This document shows positions 23,038-35,178 of a DNA stretch of 64,000 nt, in pieces. How positions within the stretch are numbered: the stretch's first letter is position 1; each line of letters starts with the position of its first letter. This DNA is from Rhizophlyctis rosea (lineage: Eukaryota; Chytridiomycota; Chytridiomycetes; Rhizophlyctidales; Rhizophlyctidaceae), in NCBI GenBank assembly GCA_027596075.1, contig JADGJC010000168.1, positions 23,408 through 87,407 on the forward strand, given 5' to 3'. The notes beneath the pieces were generated by a model. The model had not been told where the DNA came from, made no database searches, and worked only from the letters and a program-made list of their open reading frames with translations. The translations under genes were made by a program, and so were the position numbers.

Positions 23038-25193
23038 TCAACCCAAATCCTCCCAAGGCAACCTCTCCCCCAACATACTACTCCCCCCAACAACACCCAC
23101 ACTCTCCCCCATCCCCGAACTACCCCCAAAATACGCCCCTGCAGCACCCGAAAACCCCGTACCAAACTCCCCTCCACTAAAATCTCCTCCGGTTCCCGCG
23201 CCGAGATCCTGCGTTAACGAGTCTAGAACGGAGGACGAAATGAGTTGTTGGATCGGGCATGGTTCAGTTGTTGATTCGGGCTGAAATGTGAATTGGAAGG
23301 GCTCGTGATGTTGCTGCTGCTGCTGCTGTTGTTGTTGCTGTTGCTGATGGTATAGATCTATAAGATCGAGGTGTTGTTGCATGGTGTGGGAGTGGGGTTC
23401 GACGTGTTGGTGTTGCATAAGGGAGTGCTGTTGTTGTTCCTGTTGTTGATGAGACTGCAAATGGCTATTAAAGTGCGTAGAGCCTGATCCGCCGGACGGG
23501 AACGCAGGTGTCGAGTTTGATGACGACAAAAGGTTCGAAAGTTCCAGGATTGGATCAGTCCCAGTTCCATCTGACATGCCATGCGACGAGTCCACCGGAT
23601 CGATTATCACGGATGGATAATTGTTGGGCATGGGAGGCGTCCAAATGTGTTCTGTTAGAGCGTCCGATTCCGACGGCGACGTAATCGGGGTGGGGAAGTT
23701 GAAGGATGGATCGACTAAATTGCTCTCAGGAAAGATGGCGTTCGATGGACCCAAACTGAAGGGAAAGTTCTGATCGGAGAACGTTTGGTCGTACGGCAAA
23801 CTGCCCGAGATGTCCATCTGATTCATCATCGCAATGGGTAGGATCGGGGGACTTAACGAATTGTCTGGCGAGCATGTGCGGTGCTGTTGCGGGATGGGGC
23901 TAGAGAAAGGTTGGAATAGTGTGTGCGGCGGAGAGAGTGGAGATCCGATGCCATCGGACATATCGTACGGCGAGCGCGGTGGTCCTGGTGGAATGTCCAT
24001 TGGTGACTTTGGCCCCAGCATCGGATATCTGGACGACAAGTCACCATCAGTATACTCGGGTGGCGATAAAGAGGAAAGGAGTGGCGAGATGGGCGTGATG
24101 GGACGATGGGAGTCGTAGCCTCTCGGGTGGGCGGGTGGTGAGCGAATGAAGCCGTCACGTCCGGTACGGCGACGCTTTGCGTCAATGGGTATGGCACCGG
24201 GTGTGTACGAAACACCATTGTTGAAGTTGGGGTTTGCAGTTGTATGACGATTGAAGGATGGAGGTTCCGGCCGCTTGTATGGTTGCGACCGAGGAGGACG
24301 ATGTGGGTTGCGCATAGGGATGGAGGATTCGCCCATGGAATGTGAAACTGCTCCAGTGAGAGTAGATCGCGAAACCGGATGCTTTGAATCAGCGACCGGG
24401 CTTTGTTGATCAGCTGGCACTGGAATAGGGATTGGCGCGTTATGAGAGCCGACGGCTTTTGATCCGGATGATGTAGTGTTGACCGGCCTTGGCGAGTTCC
24501 GTGCCACTGTGGAATGGTTCTTGTTGCGGGTTGGTTTGAGATTATGTACACGAAAGTTGGCGGGATCCAGCAAGTCCGGCGATATTTGTATTTGACCAAA
24601 TTCCGATGACGGGGTACCGAGCAGTCCGTTGAGGACGTCTTCCTTACGATAGTATGAAATCTGTAATTTGACAATGAGGACTCGTTTCATCATGATTGCC
24701 AGAGCTTATTGCTTACCAAGTGAGTCAAACTTCCTTTCAAAGTGATGGAGAAGGTCTTCTTGACTAATCCATCATCTTTCAATACGAACCCAGCCTTGGC
24801 GACGCCCAAGGTTGGAAGGCATAAACTTTCCGAAAGTTGTGCATCCCCCTCAAATCCTTCCCTCTTGATTTTCATCAAGTTGTCCGACTGTTCGTCCGTC
24901 ATCCCACCCGGAAACTCCGTTCCATCTCCGACTGCACGTTTGTCAACTTCACGGTAAACGAGGAAATTGCCCAAAACCCGGCTGGGACTCCACCCCTTCC
25001 CGTCAGTCCATCTTCGCACACCCGAATCCTTTTCATTGAAAATGAAAATGGAGCCGGACCGAATATCGCGCCTGTCCTTCTCGCCCAGCCTCCGCTTCAC
25101 TTGCTTCAAAACATTGCGGCGACAGCACTCAAAAAGTATTAGAGCGTCGCGAGTAGTCTCAATGTACCCGAAATACGTTTCGGCCCCATTCAT
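23038..25193 (-). CDS. WOPR-domain (Gti1/Pac2/Wor1 family) transcription regulator
   Basis: Fungus-specific DNA-binding regulator of morphological switching and development (family includes Candida Wor1, Histoplasma Ryp1 and yeast Gti1/Pac2). Exon 1 (24717-25193) holds the domain's first part: ETYFGYIETTRDALILFECC, then SGSIFIFNEKDSGVRRWTDG and WSPSRVLGNFLVYREVD. The second part reads GLVKKTFSI and SLTHL. A 56-base intron (24661-24716) joins this to ISYYRKEDVLNG, completing the motif LTHLISYY. The remaining roughly 500 residues are disordered, rich in Pro, Ser and Asn, with a basic patch (DAKRRRTG), a 12-residue polyglutamine run and a Gly-rich tail. This is the usual plan of long WOPR proteins: N-terminal DNA binding with a low-complexity activation region. 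About 2.2 kb of gene-free DNA lies upstream, which could be a large regulatory region. Confidence 0.93.
23311..23346 (-). repeat. CAG/CAA triplet tract encoding polyglutamine
   Basis: Twelve consecutive CAG or CAA codons inside the WOPR gene. The codon mix makes it less slippery than a pure CAG repeat. Flanking sequence is also Gln/His-rich. Confidence 0.9.
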
Positions 25194-27138
25194 GGACGCT
25201 GCGGTAGGTGATTGATGCGTGGAAAGACTCGCTGAGGGTGTCGGCGGTCTGTGTGTTGTTGCTGAAGTGAACGTTGTGATTTGATTATGCAGAACGGGTA
25301 TAGGGTGCTGTGTTGCAAGCTAATCCATTCCATATCCAAACAGTGTTAGAACAAGATCCATGTATCCGAATAGGGGTCTGTTTACCTACCATAAAAAGAC
25401 AAAATTGGAAGAAGAGAGCGCGTTACTTGAAAAGATACGAAAATCCCAACTTTCTCAACCACCAATTGGATCAATATGTCAATTCTATGTCAGGTCGTAG
25501 GGTGAAGCAGTATCCAGGGACCAGCCAACAAAACTACGATGAAGGATACTACGCGTTCAAGGACTATGTAATGATAAGTAGAACACTGCCTGTCTTTTGA
25601 AGCAGGTTGGAAAGAGATGCAGGGAAGAGATGGAAGTGAGGAAGAATGGTGTTTGCTGCACCTGAAAAGGTTGTAAGGAAGGGACAATACGGTCCATGGG
25701 TGCATCCCATCCCAGTCAGCCAGTCAGCCATACACCACCGGATGTTTCGATCTTTGAGCACTCCGGTGTGCGCGCAGTAAACATGGGTAATTGGGGGGGC
25801 TGGATTCGTGTCGAGGCTGGCCGGAGGCAAATGGGCTGTGAACACTCTGATCGGAGGGAGCGTGAAATGTGATGGCGTCCATGTAGGCATGTGCCCACAC
25901 TGCGCTCACTGTGCCCCCATCTCAATCCAAGACATCCAAACTGACACTCATACCCTCAAATTTCAATTCCTGCCCAACAGTGCATGAGCTGCATTATGGC
26001 AAGACACAGTAGTAACACAAGTGAAACCATCCCCGAAAATCTCTTGGCCAAGACTTGTTGCCAAGTCCATGGGTCATTCAACCAATCGGTCCAAAGGATG
26101 CGTCACCATTGAAGAATGTGGCTTGGTCAATGTGATACGCACACTTCTCCGTCTGGATCCCTGTCGCACAAATGGAGCTTGGTGTCACCAGCGCCCAAAT
26201 TGGTTGCGGCTGTGGGTGGCGCTCCAAACCTTGAAAGCTAAAAAGGTTCGGATTGGGGAAAAGAGAACGCCCGGACCGTGTGGCCGTTTGATTTTGGATT
26301 TGTGGATTCATCGCCCACACAGCCGAAAAGATGCGCCTCTCCCTTCCGCCTGATCCTTTTTTTTGCATTTATCGCTTTTTGTTCTTTTTTCAGCCTCAGC
26401 TGTGGAGTTTTCTGATTGGGGATTGTCGAAGAGTTTCAAGTCTGTCCGTTATTGTACGAATATTGGCAACACTTTGTGGCGGCGCTATGAAGGACCAATC
26501 AATTGTCAGAATTGGCGGGTGCATGATCATCAGCCATTTGACGTGGTGCAGCTATATCCAAGCGGTCGGAACGAGAAATCTCTCCGCCTTTGAGTGGCCA
26601 CCTTGAGTGGCACCGGCGCAAGGCCCACTTCTCCCCCCATCCGGGCAATGATCATGAAAGGCCACGACCATCGCCAAATTCCACCAACCTTAAAGTTTAA
26701 AACGTTCAATAGTTCTCTAAGAAGAGACTATGGTTGCTCGAAAGCATATGAAACTTGATAAGCGAATGATTCGACATTGGATTGCAGCATCGTCCAATCA
26801 AGAGTCCTACGCAAATTGGTGCACTATCCCATCCATTCAGCAGCCTGGTTCATTCTCGATGTGACCCAGGACATGTCGTCATCCATAGCACCCCATCATC
26901 GATGCACGGCGAATAGATAGGCTCACCCCAGCCGTACGCACTCCGGGAAAACCCGGACCCGTATGATGCTGGAATTGCGGATCATGTGACCATTATTCAG
27001 CGCAAGCCTCCGGGCCGCCAGTTGTGGAATGGCGGTCTTGATCAGACCCCCTCTCACATCAACTGCCAATCAGTGGAACGCAGCCAACCGCAGATTGCAA
27101 TTGCGATTATCATGTGTCTCATGAGTGCGATCAGCAAC
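25194..27138. other. Gene-free stretch, 1.9 kb
   Basis: Upstream region of the WOPR gene. ORFs here are short and without family resemblance. A small perfect palindrome (TCCGGG, AAAA loop, CCCGGA) occurs at 26942-26957. The length is unusual in this dense window and would suit a complex promoter; no element can be named. Confidence 0.45.
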
Positions 27139-27197
27139 ACATCTACGGCCATACACACCAGAAAGCACCGGATCCCGTCTGATCTCCGAAGTTAAGC
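27139..27197 (+). pseudogene. Truncated 5S rRNA copy
   Basis: 59 bases match the 5' half of eukaryotic 5S rRNA: ACATCTACGGCCATAC at the start, then AAAGCACCGGATCCCGTCTG and ATCTCCGAAGTTAAGC. The 3' half (box C-like GGATGGGAGACC and the closing strand of helix I) is missing, and the following sequence is unrelated. With the C box of the internal promoter absent it should not be transcribed as a normal 5S gene. Confidence 0.8.
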
Positions 27198-27434
27198 TGA
27201 TGATACGCCATGGCTGCCTCAGGAATCGGGCAGACTAGCATTCAGATTCGTATTCACCTTTTGATATTTTGGGCCCCGCGAGAGGATTCAATCTTTCCCG
27301 TATCAGCAAACATCTAATGAAATGTAATCTAGCCGACACCAATCGCTCCAACAAAAGCTACCCATTAATCACACCGAACAACTATCCAACCCTACCTATC
27401 TATCTACCTACCCTAAACCCCCCCTTCCAACCCC

Positions 27435-30400
27435 TCACTTCTTCCCCCCAACAACCTCCGTCAACTTCTTCTTGGCCGCAACAAGGTCCGCCAACGCCCC
27501 CGCAACATCCCCCTTCTCCGCCTTCAACTTCCTAACAAGATCCCCACTTTCCTTAATCTGCTTCTCCAACGCCAAAATCTCCGGCGTCTTCTCAACCCCG
27601 GCGGGCGCCTCACTCAACAACACCTCCGCCGACGCCTTAGCTCCCTTCTTACCCCCCTTCCCTCCCTTCCCCTTTGCCGCCTCCGCCGCACCCGCCACCG
27701 CCTTCCCACCTCCCCCATACTTGGCCCTCAACTCATCCACCCTCTTCGCCTCGATATTGGTGAAAAGATACTCCGCACTCCCAACTTGATGTCCAGGCAA
27801 GATGTCCCTCCCACTCCAGGTCTCCTCGATCCTCCTCGTCGGCAAGTTCAACTGCCGCAATATCGATGCGCTCGACAAAGGCATGTACGGGTAGACCAAC
27901 GCCGACAGGAGGTAACACAGATTCGCCGCACTGGCAATGACCCGGTCACACCTCTCCCTTTGTCCCGCAAACAACTTGTTATCGATCCGGTTCTCCTGCA
28001 GGTAAAGGTTGCCCCGCGCACTGATGTCCATCACCAGCTTCAACCCGGCCCGCAACTGCACCTCCTCCAACGCCTTAACATACTGCGCCAAAAGCGCATT
28101 CACGTCCTCAACAAACTTCCGCTCCGGCTCCGACTCAACATCGTACTCCGGGATGACGCCGTCGTATTTAGCGTTGAGGAACTTCACCACCCGGTTGACA
28201 AAGTTGCCAAAGTTGGCGAGCAGCTCGTTGTTGTTTGCGGCCGCGAAGGCATCCCATGTGAAGTTTGAGTCGCTGCTTTCTGGACGGTTGCTGAGGAGGT
28301 AGTAGCGGTAGACGTCGGCGGAGATGCCGGATTCGGAGGCATTGATGCCGAAGACGCCGACGTTGCGGGATTTGGAGAACTTGGCGCCTTCGTATTGGAG
28401 GTATTCTGTTCGTGATGTTGTTAGTGGATGAAAACAACACGGAAATCAATGTGACCAAACCAAACCTGTTGTGCTCAGGTGATGCAACAAAGTCCACGGA
28501 TCGCTAGTGCCAATGAGTGATGAAGGGAATAGTACGGTGTGGAAAGGCACATTGTCCTTCCCCATGAATTGGTAAAGCTGAATGTCCTTGGGATTCTTCC
28601 ACCACTTCTCCCAATCCTTCGTGTAATTTGCCGTGATTGAGGGATATCTACACATGACGGATAAGCTCCATAGTCAGGCCTATAACAAATGAAATGACAT
28701 ACCCAATGGGTGCATCGAACCAGACATAGAAGACCTTGTTGTCAAAGCCTTCCTTCGGAACAGGTACTCCCCACTTCAAATCCCGGGTAATGCAGCGAGG
28801 CTTCAATCCTTCCTTCAACCACGCTTTGGTGATCGTGATAGTGTTCGCGCTCCATGCACCTGCAGATCGCATTTAGAATCGCCAAACTGAAAGACCCAAT
28901 CAAACGAACAGTACCTTCAACACTACTCTTATCAATCCACTTCTCCAGTACCGGCTGCGCCTCCGTAAGGTTCAAGAACAAGTGCTTTGAGTCACGAAGA
29001 ACAGGTACACCCCCAGCAGTTCCACAAACTTTGCAGCGCGGGTTGATAAGCTCCTCGGGGTTCAAAAGCTTCCCACACTTGTCACACTGATCTCCTCGCG
29101 CGTCGTCATATCCACAAAGAGGGCATGTTCCTTCTACAAAACGGTCTGCAAGGAAGCTGTACGGGGCGTAAACCTTTTTTGTTCTGCCATAAGTGCATTC
29201 GCTCTCAATTACTTACGCCTTGTGGTTCTCGCAATACAGCTGTGTAATGGTGTCCTCAAAAGTGTGGCCGTTCTTCTCAAGCTTCAAGAAAATATCCTGC
29301 GTAACTCTTAGATCCCCATTAATTTCCCATACACATAGTTCATGACGCCAAACGAAACATACTGTGTCTGCTCCTTCGTTGTTGTCCGCCCAAAGAAATC
29401 AAAATCGCATTGGAACCAATCATACGACTGGCGGTGCAGTGCGTGGTATTTATCGCACAATTCCTGGCACGATATTCCCTCCTCCAAAGCCTTTGTTTCT
29501 GTCGCAGTCCCGTGTTCATCGGTACCGCAGATGTATAGAGTGTTGTATCCACGCAATCGGCAGAAGCTGGTGCCAATTGTTAGTTCTCGTGTCTAAGTAG
29601 AAAGGCAGGATTCTTCACATACCGAGCGTAAACATCCGCGCTGAGAACGCATCCGATGATGTTACCCAAATGGGGCACATTGTTTACGTATGGCAAGGCA
29701 CTGGTGATGAGGATGTTTCGTTGTCCCTCCTTTGGCAAACTAGGATGGGATTAGCGTCAAGAACTGTGTCGGTGTCCGCTGTAGAAAAAATGACCCACAT
29801 CTTCTGCTTATGATGAGTGAGCTCTATTGTAACCTTGCCGTCCACTTTCGGTGGGGGCAAATCTACTAATGACGCGCCTTGACTGGTTTGCTTTGATGCT
29901 CCCGTCTGCCCGTCAGAGATTAGACGATTCGTCCAAGGATATGACACCGATTCATCACTCACATGTCTCTCCCATGCCTTCACACCCTTCCCAAATCCCT
30001 TGTCCCCTTGTAGCTTACTGAACCACGCGGCTAGGGATGGAAGTTTTGCTTTTGCTTTTGTGAGCGATCCGGCTAATGGGTACAGGGAAGCGAACAAGAT
30101 GACGCTGGCAGCATCTGATGTCTGGCAGAGCAAAGCAGATGAGTCCAACCGATCTGTACACAGGAGCATCAAGGATGATATCAAACATACTTGGGCACCC
30201 GTCTTGAGCAATGCTTCAAAACTTTCCAATTTTGCTTCAACGTCGGCTGTCAAAGCGCCCGATGCAGCTTTGATTGAGGGAGTCAACACAGACGCGTCCC
30301 ACTCCGACAAATAGCTAGTCTGTGCATGCGCCAGATCCCCGCTTTCCGTTGTCTTTTGTGAAAATATGTACCTATGAATAAATTGAATATTATGCGAAAA

Positions 30401-30736
30401 ACGCGAAGTGAACACGCGATCTATACCTGACTCCAGTATTTGGCTCGAACAAGACGGTATCAGCGCCAGTCAAGGCAAGGAGTGCTCCGCTGAGGAAGCG
30501 GGCTAGATAATGATGAGTATCAAGGGAAGTCTTCTTTGAAAAGCATCTGCGCCTGCCATACCGTTGCTATCGACCGTCGCGGGTGCGTCTTTGGACACGC
30601 CATATGGTGCGCTTGTCAGCTCTAGGGCCAGGAATAGCTTCAGCGCGTCCGTTGCTTGTTCTCTGTCGGGAAGCAAAATGACATTGGCTATAGGGTTGCT
30701 GTTGGGTGCTTGGGATGTTTTTGCTTTCTTGGACAT
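27435..30736 (-). CDS. MES1: Cytosolic methionine--tRNA ligase with GST-like N-terminus and WHEP-like C-terminus
   Basis: Class I aminoacyl-tRNA synthetase charging tRNA-Met. The start is ATG 30736 ([12 protein letters not shown]). The first exons form a GST-like appended domain (residues about 20-240, including [20 protein letters not shown]), used in other fungi for multisynthetase contacts. The catalytic domain follows: [18 protein letters not shown] with the HIGH-type signature [20 protein letters not shown], a zinc-binding knuckle region with several CxxC pairs (CKVCG and CDDAR-flanking segments), and the KMSKS-type loop [12 protein letters not shown]. The anticodon-binding helical domain and a Lys/Ala/Gly linker precede a C-terminal helical hairpin (about 27435-27600) resembling a WHEP/EMAP-type RNA-binding motif. 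At least eight introns are present. It is divergent from the Mim1-like gene, with 270 bp between starts. Confidence 0.93.
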
Positions 30737-31006
30737 TGTTGACCCAGCGCTATCAAGATTATGTGGCAGATGTGAATAAACAAACGACAGAGGTGGAGGA
30801 AGGTCTTCAATAATACTAGTCTCGCCATCGGCCCATCGGCCCATCGCGCATCGCGGCCCGAATGTGGTGAGGATGTGGCGCGTGCTGAGCCACCTGAGCC
30901 ACACTCATCACGTTGCATGACTCATGGCATGGGTGGTCTCTTGTTCCCAGTCAATTGGGTGCCTTGGGTGCCTTCCCACTTCTTGCGTCATCTGAACAAT
31001 CCCGAA

Positions 31007-31609
31007 ATGACCATTCACGGCATTCCGCTACAAACAAACCAACCCCGAACCACAGCGGCCGCTTCACCCTCAACACCACACCTCGGCGGTCCACCAAACA
31101 CGCCCGTCGGTTCAATGCCCTCTTTCGAAACACCCACCAGCAGCCACTCTTCACGTCCATCGCGTCCGAGCTCACAGTATGACGACTCCCTCCCACCCTT
31201 CGCGCAAAGCCTCCTGCCAGAACAGAAAGAAGACGTTTCCCTTGCGCGCTATGCCGACCTCACTGGCTTTAACACCTTAGTTCTCACGCCGTTCTTCCAA
31301 GGGCTTTTCTACGGTCTCGGAGAAGGAACCGCGAAAATTGTCCTCGGAAACTATTTTGGGGTCGATCCTTACGTATCATTAGGCGGCAATGCAGATAAGA
31401 AGCCGAAAGTGGCTTTGGCGAGCTATGATGGAAATGCTGTTGCCATGGGGGAGGTGGGATATAGACTAACGCGGCAAGATACAGATGGTGGCCAGGAAGA
31501 TCGGGAGAGGATAAAACCGATCGGCATGAAAGTGAGCGCAAGTGCTGGTTTGCGGGATCTGCTGGGAAATCAATGGAGCATTCCTGGAGTAGTTGGAAGT
31601 CATATGTAG
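31007..31609 (+). CDS. Candidate mitochondrial import protein Mim1 (TOM13-like)
   Basis: About 200 residues in one exon, start proposed at ATG 31007 (MTIHGIPLQ); an in-frame ATG at 30917 would add 30 residues. The N-terminal half is disordered and Ser/Pro-rich. The centre has a single membrane helix with glycine spacing, TLVLTPFFQGLFYGLGEGTA, followed by KIVLGNYFG. From memory of the family this resembles the core of Mim1/Tom13, the outer mitochondrial membrane factor that inserts helical proteins, where a similar hydrophobic segment also ends in G-x-G-E. The C-terminal part is polar. The overall call rests on that one segment. If wrong, this is a single-pass membrane protein of unknown role. 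Confidence 0.45.
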   Translation: MTIHGIPLQTNQPRTTAAASPSTPHLGGPPNTPVGSMPSFETPTSSHSSRPSRPSSQYDDSLPPFAQSLLPEQKEDVSLARYADLTGFNTLVLTPFFQGLFYGLGEGTAKIVLGNYFGVDPYVSLGGNADKKPKVALASYDGNAVAMGEVGYRLTRQDTDGGQEDRERIKPIGMKVSASAGLRDLLGNQWSIPGVVGSHM

Positions 31610-32454
31610 ATATTTGGGATAGTCTACTTGGAACATAATCTGGAGCCTCATTCGAAGCCACGAAGGTCGAAATGTAAACAAAGAGCTGGTGGGTATTGGT
31701 GTGACTGATTCATCAATTCCATCCGAAAGAGCGAAGAGTAGCATTCGGATGAATCAGGTATCAAGCAACCGAATCTCGGATATGTTCGGATGCGCACTGA
31801 TGCGCTGATGAGCTTTATCAACGAGAAGAAGAAAAGGGTTGAAACCCCCCAGGATCAACAATCATGAATGCATCCTTGGCAAATATCCCTTCAAGCATGC
31901 GTCCACGCTTCTTTCTCGCTGGAGAGAGAGTTGGTTGGATGTTGCTGTTTGTCATCCCCTTCCTTCGATTTTCTTGCCATTTTGTCAACGCGTCAACTGC
32001 ACCACGGCCAACCTGATATGCGTCAATTGCTACCGGAAGGAGAATTATACAAACAAATAAGTATGAAACCTTGGTCCACCCTCCAACGAGTTCGGTTATG
32101 AACAGATTTGCTGGTTTTCAGCGTCATTTGTTTTGTGGTGTGTTGATGAAGCCCGTGGGTCTCGATGTTTCAACGGCCTGAAGTTGAACCCTGGCGTCGA
32201 GTTGGGTGTGACAGGCTTCACAGAGGTTTCCAAATTCGGTCAAATGGGACCGCTTCCAAAGATCCCACAAACACCGTTTTGCCCAAAGTTTGGATGCCAT
32301 CAGCTGACCGCCTTCGCCGCTGACCATTTTCCTTCCTGTGCATCTCCGTCGCTGGGAATTAAGACAAACTAGATTGTGGAAGTTTGAGATATGCGAACAG
32401 CAAGAGAACGGTATTCATAGTGTTCACGACCAGTCCAAGTTTGTACGTTTTAAG
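31610..32454. other. Gene-free stretch
   Basis: 3' flank of the Mim1-like gene and promoter of the ADCK2-like gene. Only short ORFs; nothing else seen. Confidence 0.45.
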
Positions 32455-34611
32455 ATGGTCGCAGCGAGTTTCACGCGAGTGGCTATTCGCCTGCCGCTGC
32501 TTCAGCAATTTCGACTGCGGCCAACTCGCACCCCTAACTTCCCCTCACACCGGCCACCGCATGGAACCTATCAACATCGCCGCGCTTTCACCGTCCATCA
32601 TCGCCTCATAAACAAACCCAATACCTTCCCCCGCCGCCCATTCACATCCACAATATGCTGCATAGCCCTCGTCGGCGTCCCCACCGCAATTCTATGGAGA
32701 CCTAACTTCGTCTGGGCCGACGCTCCGCCGCTAGCCCCTTCACTGGACGTTGTTTCAGATGACGGTGTATCCCTGCCGAAAGCAGAGCCATTGAAACATG
32801 AAGGTTCCACCAGAAAAGCAGAAGGGGGCATCGTGGGGTTCCTGAGAGTATGCTATCGAACTGTAGTACTTGCAGTGATATTCCTGCCAGTAGTGATGAC
32901 CTTCCCATGGTGGTGGTTCATGGAGCGAAGGCGGCTAAAACGAGTTGGGGATGAGCAATGGACGGCGCGGACTTGGTGGCTGAAGATGTTAGTGCATCAG
33001 TTGGAGGTTGCAGGACCCTTCTTCATCAAGGTAATTCAGAGTGAACCATTCTCATTTTGATAGCCCCTACTCACTCAACAACCTGTCAGCTTGGACAATG
33101 GGCCTCCTCACGAGTAGACATCCTCCCACCTGAGGTTTGCGAAGTCCTTGCCAAATTGCAAACAAAGGTGAAGCCACACTCGTTCCATGCAACACGGAAA
33201 GCTGTAGAACAGGGCCTGGGAATTGCCAAGTTGGAAGACGTGTTTGAGGAGTTTGACGAAGTGCCAGTTGGAGTGGGTGCTGTTGCACAGGTATGAAGCC
33301 CATTATTGGAAGTTTCATTCTGCTCAATATGCTCATATAAAACAGGTCCACAGAGCCAGGTTACGTCCCTCAGCCCCCATATCCCACCCAGAACCCACCA
33401 CATCACCAGACCTCGGCACAGAATGCGCCGTCAAAGTTCTCCACCCAAATGTAGAATCGCAAGTCTCCAACGATCTAGCCCTCATCCAAGCCTTCGGCAA
33501 ACTCATAAGCTACCTCCCCGGCGCGCAATACCTCAGCATCCCTGAAGAACTCGCAACCTTTGCTCACATGATGGAATTGCAACTGGATTTGAGTGTTGAA
33601 GCTGACAATTTGGACAAATTCAATGCGAATTTCGGGAAGAGTGGGGGAGTGGAGGGTGTTATTTTTCCCCGACCGCTTAGACCATATGTGGGGGAAAGGG
33701 TTTTAGTGGAGACTTTTCATAGGGGTTTGTCGTTAAGGATGTTTATTGAGAAGGGGCCAACGGTTTTCGATTCGAAGTTTGCGGATATGGGGGTTAGGGC
33801 TTTTGTGGTGAGTGCCAATTTTGGAACCAATCTTGAAGCCCATTGCCACTCAACGACCTCTTAACATGCATATCTTTACAGCAAATGGTGATGAAAGATA
33901 ATCTATGTCATGCCGATCGTAAGTTGCGAACAAATTCTTCAGTAAAACTATATGTAAGTCATGCAGATGCTCATCCACACATCCCATACAGTCCACCCAG
34001 GAAATATCATGGTAACCCTCGCCCGCCCCGCAACCCAACAAACCCTAACCCAACGCGCCGGCTCCCTCCTCGGCACATCCAAAAAACCCTTAGAACAAGG
34101 CCAAATATTCATCGACGAAGCAACACTAGACAACCTCCGTCGCGCTCCCAAAGACGCCTGGAACCCCATCCTAGACCGCCTCGCCCGCCAAGGCTTCCAA
34201 CCCACACTCGTAATAATGGACGCCGGTCTAGTCTCCACCCTCTCACCCGCTAACCTCCTCAACCTCCAAGAAGCATTCAAAGCCGGAATAGAATTCGACG
34301 GCGCGCGAATCGCGACTCTCCTCATGGAACGATGTAAAGACCCCTCCGCGGTACGAGACCCGGAGGGCGCGAAGGCGATGTTACAGGGCATTATGGACGA
34401 TTTGAGAATGGATGATGGCGGGCGGTTACCGATAGCGAAAGTGCATACGGCGAAGATTGTGAAGAGGAGTGCGGAGATGTTGAGGGGGCATCGGATTAGG
34501 CTTGATGGGGAGTATGTTGGGTTGTTTGTTGCGGCGGTTTTGGTGGAGGGGGTTGGGAGGAGGTTGGATGCTGAGTTGGATCTTGTGGAGGCTTTGGCGG
34601 GGGTTTTGTGA
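32455..34611 (+). CDS. Mitochondrial ADCK2/Cqd1-type UbiB-family atypical kinase
   Basis: ABC1/UbiB family protein; the relatives ADCK2 and yeast Cqd1 influence coenzyme Q distribution and mitochondrial lipids. The Arg/Pro-rich N-terminus lacking acidic residues looks like a mitochondrial presequence. A hydrophobic stretch (VVLAVIFLPVVMTF) may be a membrane anchor. Family motifs appear in order: KLGQWASSR (the KxGQ motif, formed across an intron at about 33030-33090), a glycine-rich VGVGAVAQVHRA loop, ECAVKVLHP with the ATP-site lysine, HADLHPGNI (formed across the intron at about 33920-33990), and LVIMDAGLVSTLS replacing the canonical DFG. Five exons splice in frame, ending at TGA 34609-34611. 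All the unusual UbiB signatures are intact. Confidence 0.92.
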
Positions 34612-35178
34612 GGGGGTTGGGTGTGTGGGGAGGGGAGTTGGATGTTTTGATTGGAGATTTGTATTTGTACATAGATGCGGAAGCAGGTGCTGATACCTGA
34701 TACTATGAATGCTGTGATGGGGTCATTCGTTTTCGGTTAGCTTCTTATCCCCTTCCATGAGCAAAATTCGGGCACATGCCGTCGTGGTGCGATCGTGCTG
34801 TTGCTTCTGCACTTGGCGATAACAGGGCGTGCTTCACAGCATGAATACTGGGGACGATTTGAATGCTGCGGGGGTTTGTCATAAAGTTGTGCGGGATGTC
34901 TGCACGTAGGTCGTTTTTATATCAGTGAGCTCCTCCTGCCTTTTCAGCGGATCTGAGACAGTTGTAAGAATTATACTGGAAATCCCTGTCGGTGATTGCG
35001 ATACCCAAATTGCATAAATTCGTCGATATGTTGGAGTTCGGGATGTTTCATTCATCGAGCTTTTGCATGACAGAAAGCCAGGTAACGACGCCCATGATGT
35101 TCCAGCTGTGGGGATGATGCGCAGGTATTTACAATTAGCAAGCTTTAGAGCTACATATTCGCAAGCTGAGCTGATCAA
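34612..35178. other. Intergenic stretch between convergent genes
   Basis: 3' flanks of the ADCK2-like gene and the reverse-strand F-box gene. A reverse ORF at 34879-35178 has no recognisable content. Confidence 0.4.

Noticed and set aside
26942..26957. Small perfect palindrome as a terminator or regulatory site
   Set aside because: A 6-bp stem with a four-base loop is expected by chance in a window this long; noted only within the gene-free entry.
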